The notes beneath the pieces are model-generated. The model was given only the letters and a program-made list of their open reading frames with translations. It was not told the DNA's origin and did no database searches. A stretch of DNA of 64,000 nucleotides from Oscillospiraceae bacterium (lineage in GTDB: Bacteria; Bacillota; Clostridia; Oscillospirales; Ruminococcaceae), in NCBI GenBank assembly GCA_902363145.1, contig CABIZB010000006.1, positions 69,416 through 133,415 of the forward strand, in the 5' to 3' direction. The translations under genes and the position numbers were made by a program. Positions 51,311-60,229 of this stretch are shown here, one piece after another. Every line of letters begins with the position of its first letter. Position 1 is the first letter of the stretch.

Positions 51311-52289
51311 CGGAAGCCTCCGCAGTCTGATCTTCCCCGTTCTGCTCCGAAACAACTTCCGAAGCGGCTTCCGGAACAGTGTCCGGAACGGAAGAGGTCA
51401 CCGCCTCCTCCTGACCTGTCTTTATGGCAGTTACCTCGTCCAGCTCATAGTTTATTATAACAAACACGCTTGTTATGGTGTTGGGATCCTCTGCGGGAAT
51501 TACAACAGCGTACTTGGAAAGTCCGCTTGCTTCCATTTCAACAGATTCAACAGTGCCGATAAGCTGACCTGCGGGATAGTTGGTGCTTCCCGAGGTAACG
51601 ATAACGTCGCCCACGGCGATATCGCTTTCCTTGCTTATGTAGCTCATGCGTATCCTGCCCCTTTTAGCCAGGTCATAGCCGCCCTCAACAATGCCCTCGG
51701 ACTTTGTTCTTACAGTGTAGACGCCCACGGCGGTCTTTGGGGAATAAAGCGTCCTGACCTTGCAGGTGGAGCGGGAAACCTCATAGCACACGCCCACGAT
51801 TCCGCTTTCAGTGACCACGGGATCGCCGGGCTTTATGCCGTCATTCTCGCCCTTGTCAACGGTAAAGGAAGCGTAGGGGTCGTTGGTGGTTCGTGCAATA
51901 ACTGTGCATGGGGGAGAAAACTCAAAGTCACTGTACTCCTCTTTAAGCCCCAGCATAACACGCAGCTCACGGTTTTCCTCCAGCACCTTGTCGTAGTCGA
52001 TAACATCGTTGTAAAGGCTGTTGAGCTGTTCTTTCAGCTGAATGTTCTCGTTGTAGTATTTTTCCGCATTTATGAGCATATCCAGCGATGTGGATACCTT
52101 TTCGGATATCTTCGAGGACAAGCTGCGGACAGGCTCGAACACGGTCTCAAAAATATAGGAGCTGCCCGATGAGTAGCCCCCCGTTGTGACGGAATAGATC
52201 ATTGCTCCCAGCAATACAGCCATAAGGGCGACTATTATTTTGAATTTTACGCTGTGAAAAAATTCTTTCAAGCCGCCTGCTCCTTTCAA
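51300..52289 (-). CDS. mreC: Rod-shape-determining protein MreC
   Basis: 329 aa. Short cytoplasmic N-terminus, one TM helix (about 12-30), a coiled coil (about 70-110), then the MreC beta-domains with VIARTTNDPYASFTVDKGENDGIKPGDPVVTESGIVG near 130. An acidic C-terminal tail of about 45 residues is probably disordered. It joins MreB to the extracellular wall-synthesis machine. 20 bp after mreB. Confidence 0.92.
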   Translation of the reverse strand: MKGAGGLKEFFHSVKFKIIVALMAVLLGAMIYSVTTGGYSSGSSYIFETVFEPVRSLSSKISEKVSTSLDMLINAEKYYNENIQLKEQLNSLYNDVIDYDKVLEENRELRVMLGLKEEYSDFEFSPPCTVIARTTNDPYASFTVDKGENDGIKPGDPVVTESGIVGVCYEVSRSTCKVRTLYSPKTAVGVYTVRTKSEGIVEGGYDLAKRGRIRMSYISKESDIAVGDVIVTSGSTNYPAGQLIGTVESVEMEASGLSKYAVVIPAEDPNTITSVFVIINYELDEVTAIKTGQEEAVTSSVPDTVPEAASEVVSEQNGEDQTAEASDEH

Positions 52290-52309
52290 GCTCCGTCAGA
52301 TATTGTATC

Positions 52310-53341
52310 TTAATAATATTTAGCGTCGTCGTTCAGAACATCGTGAAGCTTTTCGATATCCTCCAGCACCTTTCCTGCGCCTGTTGCAACGCAGTCAAGA
52401 GGGGATTCGGCAATGTTCACAGGCATACCCGTCTCACGGTTGATGAGCTTGTCAAGGCCCTTGATAAGCGCACCGCCGCCTGCCAGTGTTATTCCCTGGT
52501 CAATGATATCGGCAGCCAGCTCAGGGGGAGTTTTCTCCAGAGTGGTCTTGATAGCCTCAATAACATGAGTGAGAGGCTCAGCCAGAGCTTCTCTTATCTC
52601 AATGCTTGTTACGGTGATGTTCTCGGGGAGACCGTTGAGAAGATTTCTTCCCTTTATCTCCATTTCCTCCTCGCCGTCCTGCCTGTCGGGAGGGAAAGCG
52701 GAGCCGATGGCGATCTTCACATTTTCGGCTGTGCGCTCGCCTATGAGCAGATTGTATTTTTTTTTGATGTAGTTGATGATAGCGTTGTCGAAAGCGTCTC
52801 CCGCAATTCTTACGCTGCGTGAGGTAACTATGCCGCCAAGCGAGATAACAGCCACCTCGCTGGTCCCGCCGCCGATATCGACTATCATTGAACCCGCAGG
52901 TTCGGAAACGGGCAGACCTGCGCCTATTGCCGCAGCCATAGGCTCCTCAATGATGTTTACTCGCCTTGCGCCCGCATTCTCCGCAGCTTCCTTTACGGCT
53001 CTGCGCTCAACGGCAGTAACGCCCGAGGGAATGCAGATGATAACGTTTGCTCTGGTAAAGAAAAAGCTTCCCTTGAGAGCTTTCTGTATAAATTCGTTGA
53101 GCATGGCGGAGGTTATCTCAAAATCTGCGATAACGCCGTCCTTCAAAGGTCTTACGGCGGTAATGGAGCCGGGAGTTCTTCCGATAACTTCCTTTGCCTC
53201 CTGACCCACATATTTAGGCTCCTCCGTGCGTGAATCCACAGCCACCACCGAAGGCTCCCTTATGATTATGCCCTTGCCCTTCATATACACAAGGGTGTTG
53301 GCAGTACCAAGATCTATTCCTATTTCCTTAGTAAAAAGCAT
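52310..53341 (-). CDS. mreB: Cell-shape actin-like protein MreB
   Basis: 343 aa actin-fold ATPase. [17 protein letters not shown] near residue 8 (phosphate 1), [16 protein letters not shown] near 160 (phosphate 2), [10 protein letters not shown] near 290 (adenosine). GAGGAG precedes the ATG by 7 nt. Immediately before this ribosome site lies a 161-bp foldback element, which must be in the leader or displace the promoter. Directs rod-shape peptidoglycan synthesis; first gene of mreBCD. Confidence 0.96.
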   Translation of the reverse strand: MLFTKEIGIDLGTANTLVYMKGKGIIIREPSVVAVDSRTEEPKYVGQEAKEVIGRTPGSITAVRPLKDGVIADFEITSAMLNEFIQKALKGSFFFTRANVIICIPSGVTAVERRAVKEAAENAGARRVNIIEEPMAAAIGAGLPVSEPAGSMIVDIGGGTSEVAVISLGGIVTSRSVRIAGDAFDNAIINYIKKKYNLLIGERTAENVKIAIGSAFPPDRQDGEEEMEIKGRNLLNGLPENITVTSIEIREALAEPLTHVIEAIKTTLEKTPPELAADIIDQGITLAGGGALIKGLDKLINRETGMPVNIAESPLDCVATGAGKVLEDIEKLHDVLNDDAKYY

Positions 53342-53359
53342 TCTGATTCTCCTCGTTTA

Positions 53360-53520
53360 GAACCTGTCTTCATAAGAAATGTGTGCGGATTTTCGAGCAT
53401 AATTTTGTTGCAGAGTAGGCAAAAATCCGCAGGCGGGCTTTCGCCCGGCAAGGATTTTTAACGCAGTCTGCGGCAAAATTTGCCGAAAAGACGTGCGCAT
53501 ATGCTTGTGAAGACGGGTTC
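53360..53520. repeat. 161-bp foldback (MITE-like) element before mreB
   Basis: The ends are complementary (53360-53376 GAACCTGTCTTCATAAG with 53504-53520, two mismatches) and roughly 75% complementarity extends inward over about 48 nt, to a centre with AAAAATCC/GGATTTTT and CGGGC-TTTC-GCCCG. No gene. The remaining gap to the next gene (53521-53785) is AT-rich with the promoter below. Confidence 0.7.
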
Positions 53521-53705
53521 TTATATTTGTCTGCCTCTTTTTGCCTGTGCCGCCATTTATATTTCTTCTGCGGCAGTTCTGCAAATACGGATAACTGATT
53601 TAATTATATCATATATTTTTTTTAGCTACAACACTTTTTTCTAAAATTAACCGATTTGTTATTTGTTACAGATTGTAAATTTCGTGATTAGCCCAATGCA
53701 ACGTA

Positions 53706-53734
53706 TTGCAAAAAAATATTACTTGTGGTAATAT
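53706..53734 (+). promoter_or_regulatory. Probable promoter of the cation efflux gene
   Basis: TTGCAA (53706-53711), 17-bp spacer, TAATAT (53729-53734). Moderate match; start codon 52 bp downstream. Confidence 0.55.
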
Positions 53735-53785
53735 TATAGGAAACACTGTAAGAATGATTTAACTTTTCATAAAGTGAGGCATATT

Positions 53786-54961
53786 ATGACAGATTTTCTT
53801 GTTAAGCACTTTGTAAAAAACTACACCGACACCGAAGATATAAAGGTGCGTGAGAATTACGGCACAATGGCGGGGATAACGGGCATTGTGTGCAACATTT
53901 TCCTGTTTGTGCTGAAATTTGCCGTGGGAACGCTTTCAGGCTCCATATCCGTGCTGTCGGACGCATTCAACAACCTGTCGGACAGCGCCAGCTGTGTGGT
54001 GACGCTTTTCGGCTGCAAAATGGCTGCAAAGCCAGCGGATAAGGATCACCCCTTCGGTCACGGCAGAGCGGAATATCTCACTTCCCTTATCATAGCCGTT
54101 ATCATAATTCTGGTGGGCTTTGAGCTGCTCAGGTCATCGGCAGGGAAGATAGTCTCCCCCGACGAGGTAAAGTTCAGCGCCGCAGCACTCATCTCCCTTT
54201 TTGCGTCCATAGGCGTAAAGCTGTGGATGTCCGTTTTCAACACAAAGCTGGGCAAGCGCATAAACTCCCCCGTGATGATGGCAACAGCGCAGGACAGCAG
54301 GAGCGACGTTATCGCCACATCTGCCGCAGTTATCGGTCTTACCGCCTCCCTTTTCACCACTCTCCCCATAGACGGTGCAATGGGCATAGTGGTATCAATA
54401 TTCATCATCAAGGGCGGCTTCGGCATCGTTAAGGACACTGTAGATGACCTTATCGGCAAGCCCGCCGACCACGAGCTTATCCAAAAGATAGAAGATATCG
54501 TCACCGCTCCCGACAAGATAATCGGCGTGCATGACCTGGTAGTCCACGACTACGGCCCCGGAAAGAAGCTGGCAAGCTGCCATGCGGAGGTGCGCAGCGA
54601 TGAGAATTTCGTTGCCGCCCACGACGTGATAGACGGCATTGAGCGTGATATTTTCAAAAAGCTTGGCATTATGATGACCATACATATGGACCCTGTTGAT
54701 GTGGATAACGAGCAGACAAACGCCTCCCGCAAGGCTGTTGAGGAATATGCGGCGCAGCTTGACCCACGGCTCAGGATACACGACTTCCGCCTTGTCCCCG
54801 GCGACACCCACACAAACCTTGTTTTTGACATTGTTGTCCCCTACGACTGCAAATATTCAGAAAGCGAGCTGAAAGAGAAGCTTTCCCAGCTTATGAACGC
54901 CTCGGAGGACACCAGATATTACCTTGTTATAACCATCGACCGTGACTTCGGCGAGGAGTAA
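53786..54961 (+). CDS. Cation diffusion facilitator family transporter
   Basis: 391 aa. Start MTDFLVKHFV at 53786 with GTGAGG upstream. Six TM helices; metal-binding SDAFNNLSDS near residue 56 (TM2) and DHPFGHGRAEYL near 84, plus HD-type residues in TM5. The cytoplasmic C-terminal domain is unusually long (about 170 residues): after the first metal-binding fold (about 220-300, with HDLVVHDYGPG) a second part (YAAQLDPRLRIHDFRLVPGDTHTNLVFDIVVP) follows. Exports Zn, Mn, Fe or Co; the metal cannot be read from this. Confidence 0.9.
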   Translation: MTDFLVKHFVKNYTDTEDIKVRENYGTMAGITGIVCNIFLFVLKFAVGTLSGSISVLSDAFNNLSDSASCVVTLFGCKMAAKPADKDHPFGHGRAEYLTSLIIAVIIILVGFELLRSSAGKIVSPDEVKFSAAALISLFASIGVKLWMSVFNTKLGKRINSPVMMATAQDSRSDVIATSAAVIGLTASLFTTLPIDGAMGIVVSIFIIKGGFGIVKDTVDDLIGKPADHELIQKIEDIVTAPDKIIGVHDLVVHDYGPGKKLASCHAEVRSDENFVAAHDVIDGIERDIFKKLGIMMTIHMDPVDVDNEQTNASRKAVEEYAAQLDPRLRIHDFRLVPGDTHTNLVFDIVVPYDCKYSESELKEKLSQLMNASEDTRYYLVITIDRDFGEE

Positions 54962-55050
54962 TGCCCTTTGCATAAACAGGCCGTTTACCTACTGTAAAAT
55001 CTGCACAAAATCAGTATCTAATATTTTCTTTTTTCAATCGTTTACGACCC

Positions 55051-55420
55051 TTGACATTATTCCCTGCCTGTGTTATAATCATACTTGCAACAAAGTAATT
55101 GATGCGGCCGGATTGAACTGCATCTTATATTGTGACAGCGCAGCAGATGATACTCAGTGTATAACTTCTTGTTTGCAGTACATTTTGTATAATGAATATT
55201 GCACTAAATTGTGCATTCATACGAAAATGTAAAAGTTGTTATATAGATATTGACTAAAGCGCATATATGAGTTATAATAAGTTATAATATATATGATGTT
55301 AAGTTCTTATATTTCAATGTTAACATCCGTTTTGTTGTCTCCTTTCTTTTGTTCTACACATATTATTTTATGTAATCTGATTTTGGTTAAGCAGGGCTTA
55401 TGCTCTGCCTTTTTTTTGCA
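55051..55420 (+). ncRNA. Candidate small-RNA unit with two consensus promoters
   Basis: TTGACA-17 bp-TATAAT at 55051-55079 is a perfect promoter, and a second one, TTGACT-17 bp-TATAAT, is at 55250-55278. Both read towards a good terminator at 55392-55420. Predicted RNAs are about 335 nt (start near 55086) and 135 nt (start near 55285). No frame with a ribosome site lies inside. The shorter RNA contains a pyrimidine-rich TCTCCTTTC (55338-55346) complementary to ribosome-binding sequences, as in known Firmicutes sRNAs. A hairpin with ATGAAT/ATTCAT and GCAC/GTGC lies near 55190-55221. Confidence 0.6.
55392..55420 (+). terminator. Intrinsic terminator of the small-RNA unit
   Basis: GCAGGGC pairs with GCTCTGC (one G-U) over a TTAT loop, followed by CTTTTTTTT. 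It is 430 nt past the preceding gene and before the mcrB promoter, so belongs to a separate transcript. Confidence 0.8.
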
Positions 55421-55505
55421 CGGTTACGAAAACGTATTCGTTATTAAGCATAATGTGAACTCGTTCAGGAAGCGTGCAGAATATACAATTTAACATGAAA
55501 CTATA

Positions 55506-55534
55506 TTGCGTTTTTAATGCAAATGTGATATAAT
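55506..55534 (+). promoter_or_regulatory. mcrBC promoter
   Basis: TTGCGT (55506-55511), 17-bp spacer, TATAAT (55529-55534) with upstream TG. The -10 box overlaps a possible ATG at 55533, which shows the gene must start further on. Confidence 0.8.
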
Positions 55535-55568
55535 GAAAAAAGAGTATTTTTTTGTGAAAGGCATGGTC

Positions 55569-56585
55569 ATGTTTATGGGTAAAAACATCATTCTTTACGG
55601 TCCTCCCGGTACAGGTAAAACTTACAACTCGGTCAACTATGCTCTGGCTATAATTTATAACATTCCTGTTGAAGCTGTTATGAAAAAAGATTACAACGCC
55701 ATGCTGGACCGCTACAACGAGCTGAAAAACAATTTCGGTCAGATAGAATTCACCACCTTCCACCAGTCTATGGGATACGAGGAATTCATCGAGGGTATCA
55801 AGCCCGTTTTCCTCGAAACTATGAACGAGCGTGGTGAGCGTACACGTAAAAAGGAAATGGTCTATGTCGTTGACAAGGGTATCTTCCGTGAGTTCTGCCA
55901 GAAAGCCGCAGAGCACCCCGACGAAAGATACGTTTTCATCATAGATGAGATCAACCGTGGTAATATCTCCAAGATCTTCGGTGAGCTTATCACCGTTATC
56001 GAGCCTTCAAAGCGCCTCGGTATGCCCGAAGAAGTAAAGGTAAGGCTGGCATATTCCCAGGAGCCTTTCGGCGTTCCCAACAACGTTTATATCGTCGGAA
56101 CCATGAATACCGCCGACCGCTCCATCGCCCTGCTGGATACTGCTATACGCCGTCGTTTCGACTTCGTCGAGATGCTCCCTCAGCCCGAGCTTTTCCACGA
56201 CACCTATGTCGAGGGCGTAAGCATAGAGCAGCTGCTCACAATTATCAACAAGCGTGTTGAGATACTCTGCGACAGAGAGCACACTATCGGACATGCCTAC
56301 TTCATGTCACTGAAGGAAGACCCCTCTATCCAGCGCCTCGGCTCTATCTTCAAGAACTCTATCGTTCCTCTGCTCCAGGAGTATTTCTACGGCGATTACC
56401 AGAAGATACGCTGGGTTCTGGGCGACTACAACAAGGAGCCTGAGGAGCAGTTTGTAAAGGCTCTCGCCATCGACTACAAAAAGACCTTCGGCGAAAACGT
56501 TGAGCTTTTCCTCGATGTTGATGATACATACGAAATAAACGAAGCCGCTTTCTGGAACATAAATGCTTACAGCAAGCTGCTGTAA
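55569..56585 (+). CDS. mcrB: McrB-type AAA+ GTPase without N-terminal recognition domain
   Basis: 338 aa, start MFMGKNIILYGPPG with AAAGG 7 nt upstream. Walker A GPPGTGKT begins near residue 10, Walker B VFIIDEINRGN near 128, and the McrB signature MNTADRSIALLDTAIRRRFDF near 175-195. McrB uses GTP to drive translocation and McrC cleavage at modified DNA. Typical McrB has an extra N-terminal DNA-recognition domain; here the AAA core begins almost at residue 1, like the short McrB form. Target recognition must therefore reside elsewhere or be lacking. McrC follows at 18 bp. Confidence 0.9.
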   Translation: MFMGKNIILYGPPGTGKTYNSVNYALAIIYNIPVEAVMKKDYNAMLDRYNELKNNFGQIEFTTFHQSMGYEEFIEGIKPVFLETMNERGERTRKKEMVYVVDKGIFREFCQKAAEHPDERYVFIIDEINRGNISKIFGELITVIEPSKRLGMPEEVKVRLAYSQEPFGVPNNVYIVGTMNTADRSIALLDTAIRRRFDFVEMLPQPELFHDTYVEGVSIEQLLTIINKRVEILCDREHTIGHAYFMSLKEDPSIQRLGSIFKNSIVPLLQEYFYGDYQKIRWVLGDYNKEPEEQFVKALAIDYKKTFGENVELFLDVDDTYEINEAAFWNINAYSKLL

Positions 56586-56603
56586 TTTGGAGGGCTTCCG
56601 CAA

Positions 56604-57935
56604 ATGGGAAAAAGAGACCGTTACAAGCTGCGTGAAACGCAGTTCTTCACCATAGAGGGCTCTTCGGAACGGGAGGGCGGTATCCCGCTGCCTGAGCATA
56701 TTTTTGATATGCTTGAAGGCTTTGTGCTGGAAAAGAAAATGCCCGACCCAAGGGGCATAAACAGCTATATCCTCACCGCTGAGGGAGAGGGAAGCGAACG
56801 TATCCTCCGTGCAGGCGGATACGTAGGTGCTATGGTCTTCAAGGACGGAACTCAGGTAGAGATCCTGCCCATGCTTGCCGCAAGGAACCGCAAGGGCGAA
56901 TATCTTTCAAACAAAAGAGTTCTGCTCAATATGCTCAAATCAATGAAAGCCCTGCCTCTTACAAACTACAATCTTAACACCCGTGCAGCCGAAAATCTGA
57001 ATATATTCGAAACTTTCATCCTTGCCTTTATTAACGAGGTTCAGGCGATAGTTCACAACGGTCTGAAGCAGTGCTATGCTCCTCACATCGAAAATGAACG
57101 CTTCCTGAAAGGAAAGGTAATATATTCTCTCCACGCCACCAAAAACTTTGCCCACAAGGACAAATTCTACGTTCAGTACGATGTTTTCACCGTTGACCGC
57201 CCCGAAAACAGGCTTATAAAGTCAACGCTGAAATATCTGCAGAGCATAACCTCCTCCGCCCGAAGCAGAAACAAGCTGGAGGCGCTTATAGCAAACTTTG
57301 ACGGCGTTGAGTATTCCCAGAATTACGAAAGGGACTTTTCCGCTTCCGTAATAGACCGCAGTATGCAGGGCTATGCAAATGCGCTGCGCTGGGCGGAAAT
57401 ATTCCTGCTCAGCCGATATGTCACCGTGACAAAGGGCAGAAACATGGCATATGCCGTTATCTTCCCCACAGGCGAGCTTTTCGACAGCTACACCGTGTAT
57501 AATCTGGGAAGAATGCTGGATAATCAGCGCTTCCGTGCCGAAATTCAGAAAAAGCGCTATCCGATGCTCAACAGGCCAATGCCAAAGGACAGCTCACAGG
57601 CGCTGGCTGTTATGACCTGCCGTGAAAACGGTATGAGAGTTGTTTTTGACTCAAAGTGGCAGGAGCTTAACGCAGATGATGAAAACTGCGGTATTCTCCA
57701 GACTGATATTTACGATTTGTATAATCTTCTTGAAATATACAAATCGAACAGTGTCTGCTACATATACCCCCTCACAAGAGAAATGCGTGAGGACAGGCGT
57801 GAGATATGCTTCAAAAACGAAGACGGTATCCTTGGAAGAGTATGCTTCGTGGATATCGGCGACATGGAGGGCAGCCTTTCGGCAGTCCTCGAACACATCT
57901 TCGGTCAGAAGATATCCGCAGATACCGCAGTATAA
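56604..57935 (+). CDS. mcrC: McrC-type nuclease subunit
   Basis: 443 aa. N-terminal half helical/beta with RGINSYILTAEGEGSE..., central NYNLNTRAAENLNIFETFI and FLKGKVIYSLHATKNFAHKDKFYVQYDVFTVDRPENRLIK (the conserved McrC block near 170-210), and the nuclease core near FDSKWQEL (residues 348-355, the D-x-K half of a PD-(D/E)xK site). The usual LRPDI motif that supplies the first Asp is not evident before it (the region reads NRPMPKDSSQALAVM). GGAGG precedes ATG. Partner of the upstream McrB; either diverged or altered catalysis. Confidence 0.88.
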   Translation: MGKRDRYKLRETQFFTIEGSSEREGGIPLPEHIFDMLEGFVLEKKMPDPRGINSYILTAEGEGSERILRAGGYVGAMVFKDGTQVEILPMLAARNRKGEYLSNKRVLLNMLKSMKALPLTNYNLNTRAAENLNIFETFILAFINEVQAIVHNGLKQCYAPHIENERFLKGKVIYSLHATKNFAHKDKFYVQYDVFTVDRPENRLIKSTLKYLQSITSSARSRNKLEALIANFDGVEYSQNYERDFSASVIDRSMQGYANALRWAEIFLLSRYVTVTKGRNMAYAVIFPTGELFDSYTVYNLGRMLDNQRFRAEIQKKRYPMLNRPMPKDSSQALAVMTCRENGMRVVFDSKWQELNADDENCGILQTDIYDLYNLLEIYKSNSVCYIYPLTREMREDRREICFKNEDGILGRVCFVDIGDMEGSLSAVLEHIFGQKISADTAV

Positions 57936-57957
57936 ATACCATAATATAGCACATCAA

Positions 57958-58000
57958 AATCCCGATATTCCGAAACATAGCGGAATATCGGGATTTTTTT
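57958..58000 (+). terminator. Terminator of mcrBC
   Basis: A 15-bp perfect stem (57958-57972 with 57981-57995), then T6; 23 bp past mcrC. Confidence 0.92.
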
Positions 58001-58025
58001 ATTGATTATAATTAAATTAAGGAGA

Positions 58026-58054
58026 TTGAAGATTTATTCACAATATGATATAAT
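58026..58054 (+). promoter_or_regulatory. Promoter of the EAL gene
   Basis: TTGAAG (58026-58031), 17-bp spacer, TATAAT (58049-58054). Confidence 0.75.
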
Positions 58055-58084
58055 ACAAGCATAAGATATATATGGGGTGATATT

Positions 58085-59980
58085 TTGCTTTTTTTCAACA
58101 ATATCCGCTTCCAGATAGCAGCTGCCGCAGTGCTTATAATAATCATTTTCGATTACCTGCGCAACCCGCACCTGAAGCTGATGTCAACAAGCGCATTCCG
58201 TGCAATGCTTATATGCACTGTCTGCAACCTTATGCTTGATATTTCGACAGTTTATACGGTGACGCATCTTGATACAGTCCCCCCGCAGCTCAACAGGTTT
58301 CTGCACCAGCTGTTCATCGCCAGCGTTATAATGGTGCTGTTCTTCAACTTCCTGTATGTGCTTATCCTGAACAGAAACCAGGAACGGCTTACAAAGCGCA
58401 CTTTCGGGGCTGTGATAGCTCCGCTGGCAATAGCTGCCGCAGTGATCATCGCAGGCAAGCTTGAATTTTTCGCCTCCGACAAGGGCGCATATTCCTATGG
58501 TCCCATGGCGGATATGGTCTATGTCTGCGGTCTTATCTACCTTGTGATGACCTTCGGTATAATCTACAGCAAAAAATGCACATTGTCATCATATCAGAAA
58601 ATATCCGTTCAGGTAGGTATGTTCATATGGCTGGGCAGCCTGGTAGTGCAGAGAATATTCCCTACGGCACTGCTTTCGGGACTGGGCTGCGTGCTGATGG
58701 TGCTGTGCGTATATTTCTCCTTTGAGAACCAGAGGGAGAATTACGACGCTGAGACCATGTGCTTCAACCGAAACGCATTTCACCGCCAGATGGCTGAATA
58801 TTACGCCAACCGCAAGCCCCTGAGCATAGTGAACGTTACGCTGGAAAATTACGAGCGCATCAACACAATGTACGGCCATGAGTACGGCAGAAAAGCCATG
58901 CTGTGCACCAAGGAAATGATAGACGGAGTTCTGGGCGGAAGCGTTTTCCACTCCCGCAGCAACACATTCACCGTTTTCTACAGCGACTGCGAGGTAGATT
59001 GCCGCAAGCTGGAATCGCTGCGCCACGCACTCTGCTCCTACTGCTTCCCCGACGCTCAGCTGGAATTCAGGATAAGCGTTATCGACCTGCGGAAATATTC
59101 CAACGGCACCGACGAGGCATATGAACTTATGCGCTTTATGAAAGAATACGGCAAAAGCTCCGACGAGGTAATATGCAGGCTGGACGACAGCATTATCGAA
59201 AAGAAGGTCCGCCGTGACAAGATAGATAAGCTCCTTACCGAAGCCGTGCAGAACGACGGATTTGAGATGGTATATCAGCCCATCTACAGCACCGAACAGG
59301 GCAGGTTCAGGTCTGCGGAAGCGCTTGTGCGAATGAAAAACACAGGCGACCTGGGCTTTATCTCGCCCGAGGAGTTTATTCCCATTGCCGAGGAAAAGGG
59401 GCTTATAATGGATATAGGCGACATTACCCTGCGCCTTGTGGCGGACTTTGCCAAGCGCCGCACACTTACCGACAAGCTGGAATATATTGAGGTGAACCTT
59501 TCGGGAATACAGGCGTGCGCCCCCGAGCTGGAGGGCAGGCTCACAAAGATACTGGCTGAATATGATATCCCGCCCACATTCATCAATCTGGAGATAACCG
59601 AGACCGCCGCACTTGATTCGGGCGAGGCATTCGATACAAACGTGTCCGCCCTCAGGGAAAGCGGATTCAGCTTTTCAATGGACGATTTCGGCACAGGCTA
59701 CTCCAATCTTTCACAGATGAACCAGATGCGCTATGACCTGGTAAAAATGGATAAGAGCATAATCTGGGACGCATTCGGCAAGGGTAATGAAAAGTCCGAG
59801 CGTCTGCTTGCTTCGGTTATTCGACTGCTGAAAGCCATAAATGTAAAGATAGTAGCCGAGGGCGTTGAAACCAAGGAAATGACCGATTATCTCACCGAAA
59901 GGGGAGTTGATTATTTGCAGGGATATTATTTCTCGAAGCCTGTAAATGAAGATAAGTTCCTTGAAGTTATATCGGCATAA
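58085..59980 (+). CDS. Membrane-bound c-di-GMP phosphodiesterase (degenerate GGDEF + EAL)
   Basis: 631 aa, TTG start with GGGGTGA 5-8 nt upstream. About seven TM helices (residues 5-225) of a sensor domain, a GGDEF-like domain (about 235-350) in which the GGDEF motif is replaced (RSNTFTVF), then an intact EAL domain: EALVRM near 405, NLS near 475, LEITE near 507, DDFGTGYSNLSQM near 537, KMDKSI, EGVET near 595 and QGYYFSKP. It should hydrolyse c-di-GMP and not make it; the GGDEF-like part may be regulatory. The signal sensed is unknown. Confidence 0.93.
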   Translation: MLFFNNIRFQIAAAAVLIIIIFDYLRNPHLKLMSTSAFRAMLICTVCNLMLDISTVYTVTHLDTVPPQLNRFLHQLFIASVIMVLFFNFLYVLILNRNQERLTKRTFGAVIAPLAIAAAVIIAGKLEFFASDKGAYSYGPMADMVYVCGLIYLVMTFGIIYSKKCTLSSYQKISVQVGMFIWLGSLVVQRIFPTALLSGLGCVLMVLCVYFSFENQRENYDAETMCFNRNAFHRQMAEYYANRKPLSIVNVTLENYERINTMYGHEYGRKAMLCTKEMIDGVLGGSVFHSRSNTFTVFYSDCEVDCRKLESLRHALCSYCFPDAQLEFRISVIDLRKYSNGTDEAYELMRFMKEYGKSSDEVICRLDDSIIEKKVRRDKIDKLLTEAVQNDGFEMVYQPIYSTEQGRFRSAEALVRMKNTGDLGFISPEEFIPIAEEKGLIMDIGDITLRLVADFAKRRTLTDKLEYIEVNLSGIQACAPELEGRLTKILAEYDIPPTFINLEITETAALDSGEAFDTNVSALRESGFSFSMDDFGTGYSNLSQMNQMRYDLVKMDKSIIWDAFGKGNEKSERLLASVIRLLKAINVKIVAEGVETKEMTDYLTERGVDYLQGYYFSKPVNEDKFLEVISA

Positions 59981-59994
59981 ATACAAACAAAAGC

Positions 59995-60022
59995 ACCCTG
60001 CACTGACTGTGCAGGGTATTTT
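59995..60022 (+). terminator. Terminator of the EAL gene
   Basis: ACCCTGCAC (59995-60003) pairs with GTGCAGGGT (60009-60017), then ATTTTT. Confidence 0.9.
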
Positions 60023-60229
60023 TGTGGGTGCTGACAAACTACGTTTGCTTGCGGCTAACGCAATTAAGCATATTGCGTACAATATAACTAATCCCCACCG
60101 CAGAGCTAAACAAAACTAACAGCAGATACTCGATATCTAAACGCCAGACCGAAAATGAGCGGGGCGGCGGTAAAAGAGGTTAAACAAAGCCAGATAAAGG
60201 AGCTGAAAAAAAAGATTATGCACAACGGT

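Noticed and set aside
54942..55232. Cys-rich frame across the end of the efflux gene and the small-RNA region
   Set aside because: No start signal; it begins inside the efflux gene and crosses the promoter at 55051.
55293..55493. Hydrophobic 66-codon frame (MMLSSYISMLTSV...) in the small-RNA region, considered as a type I toxin
   Set aside because: No ribosome site and the terminator lies inside the frame; the RNA interpretation fits better.
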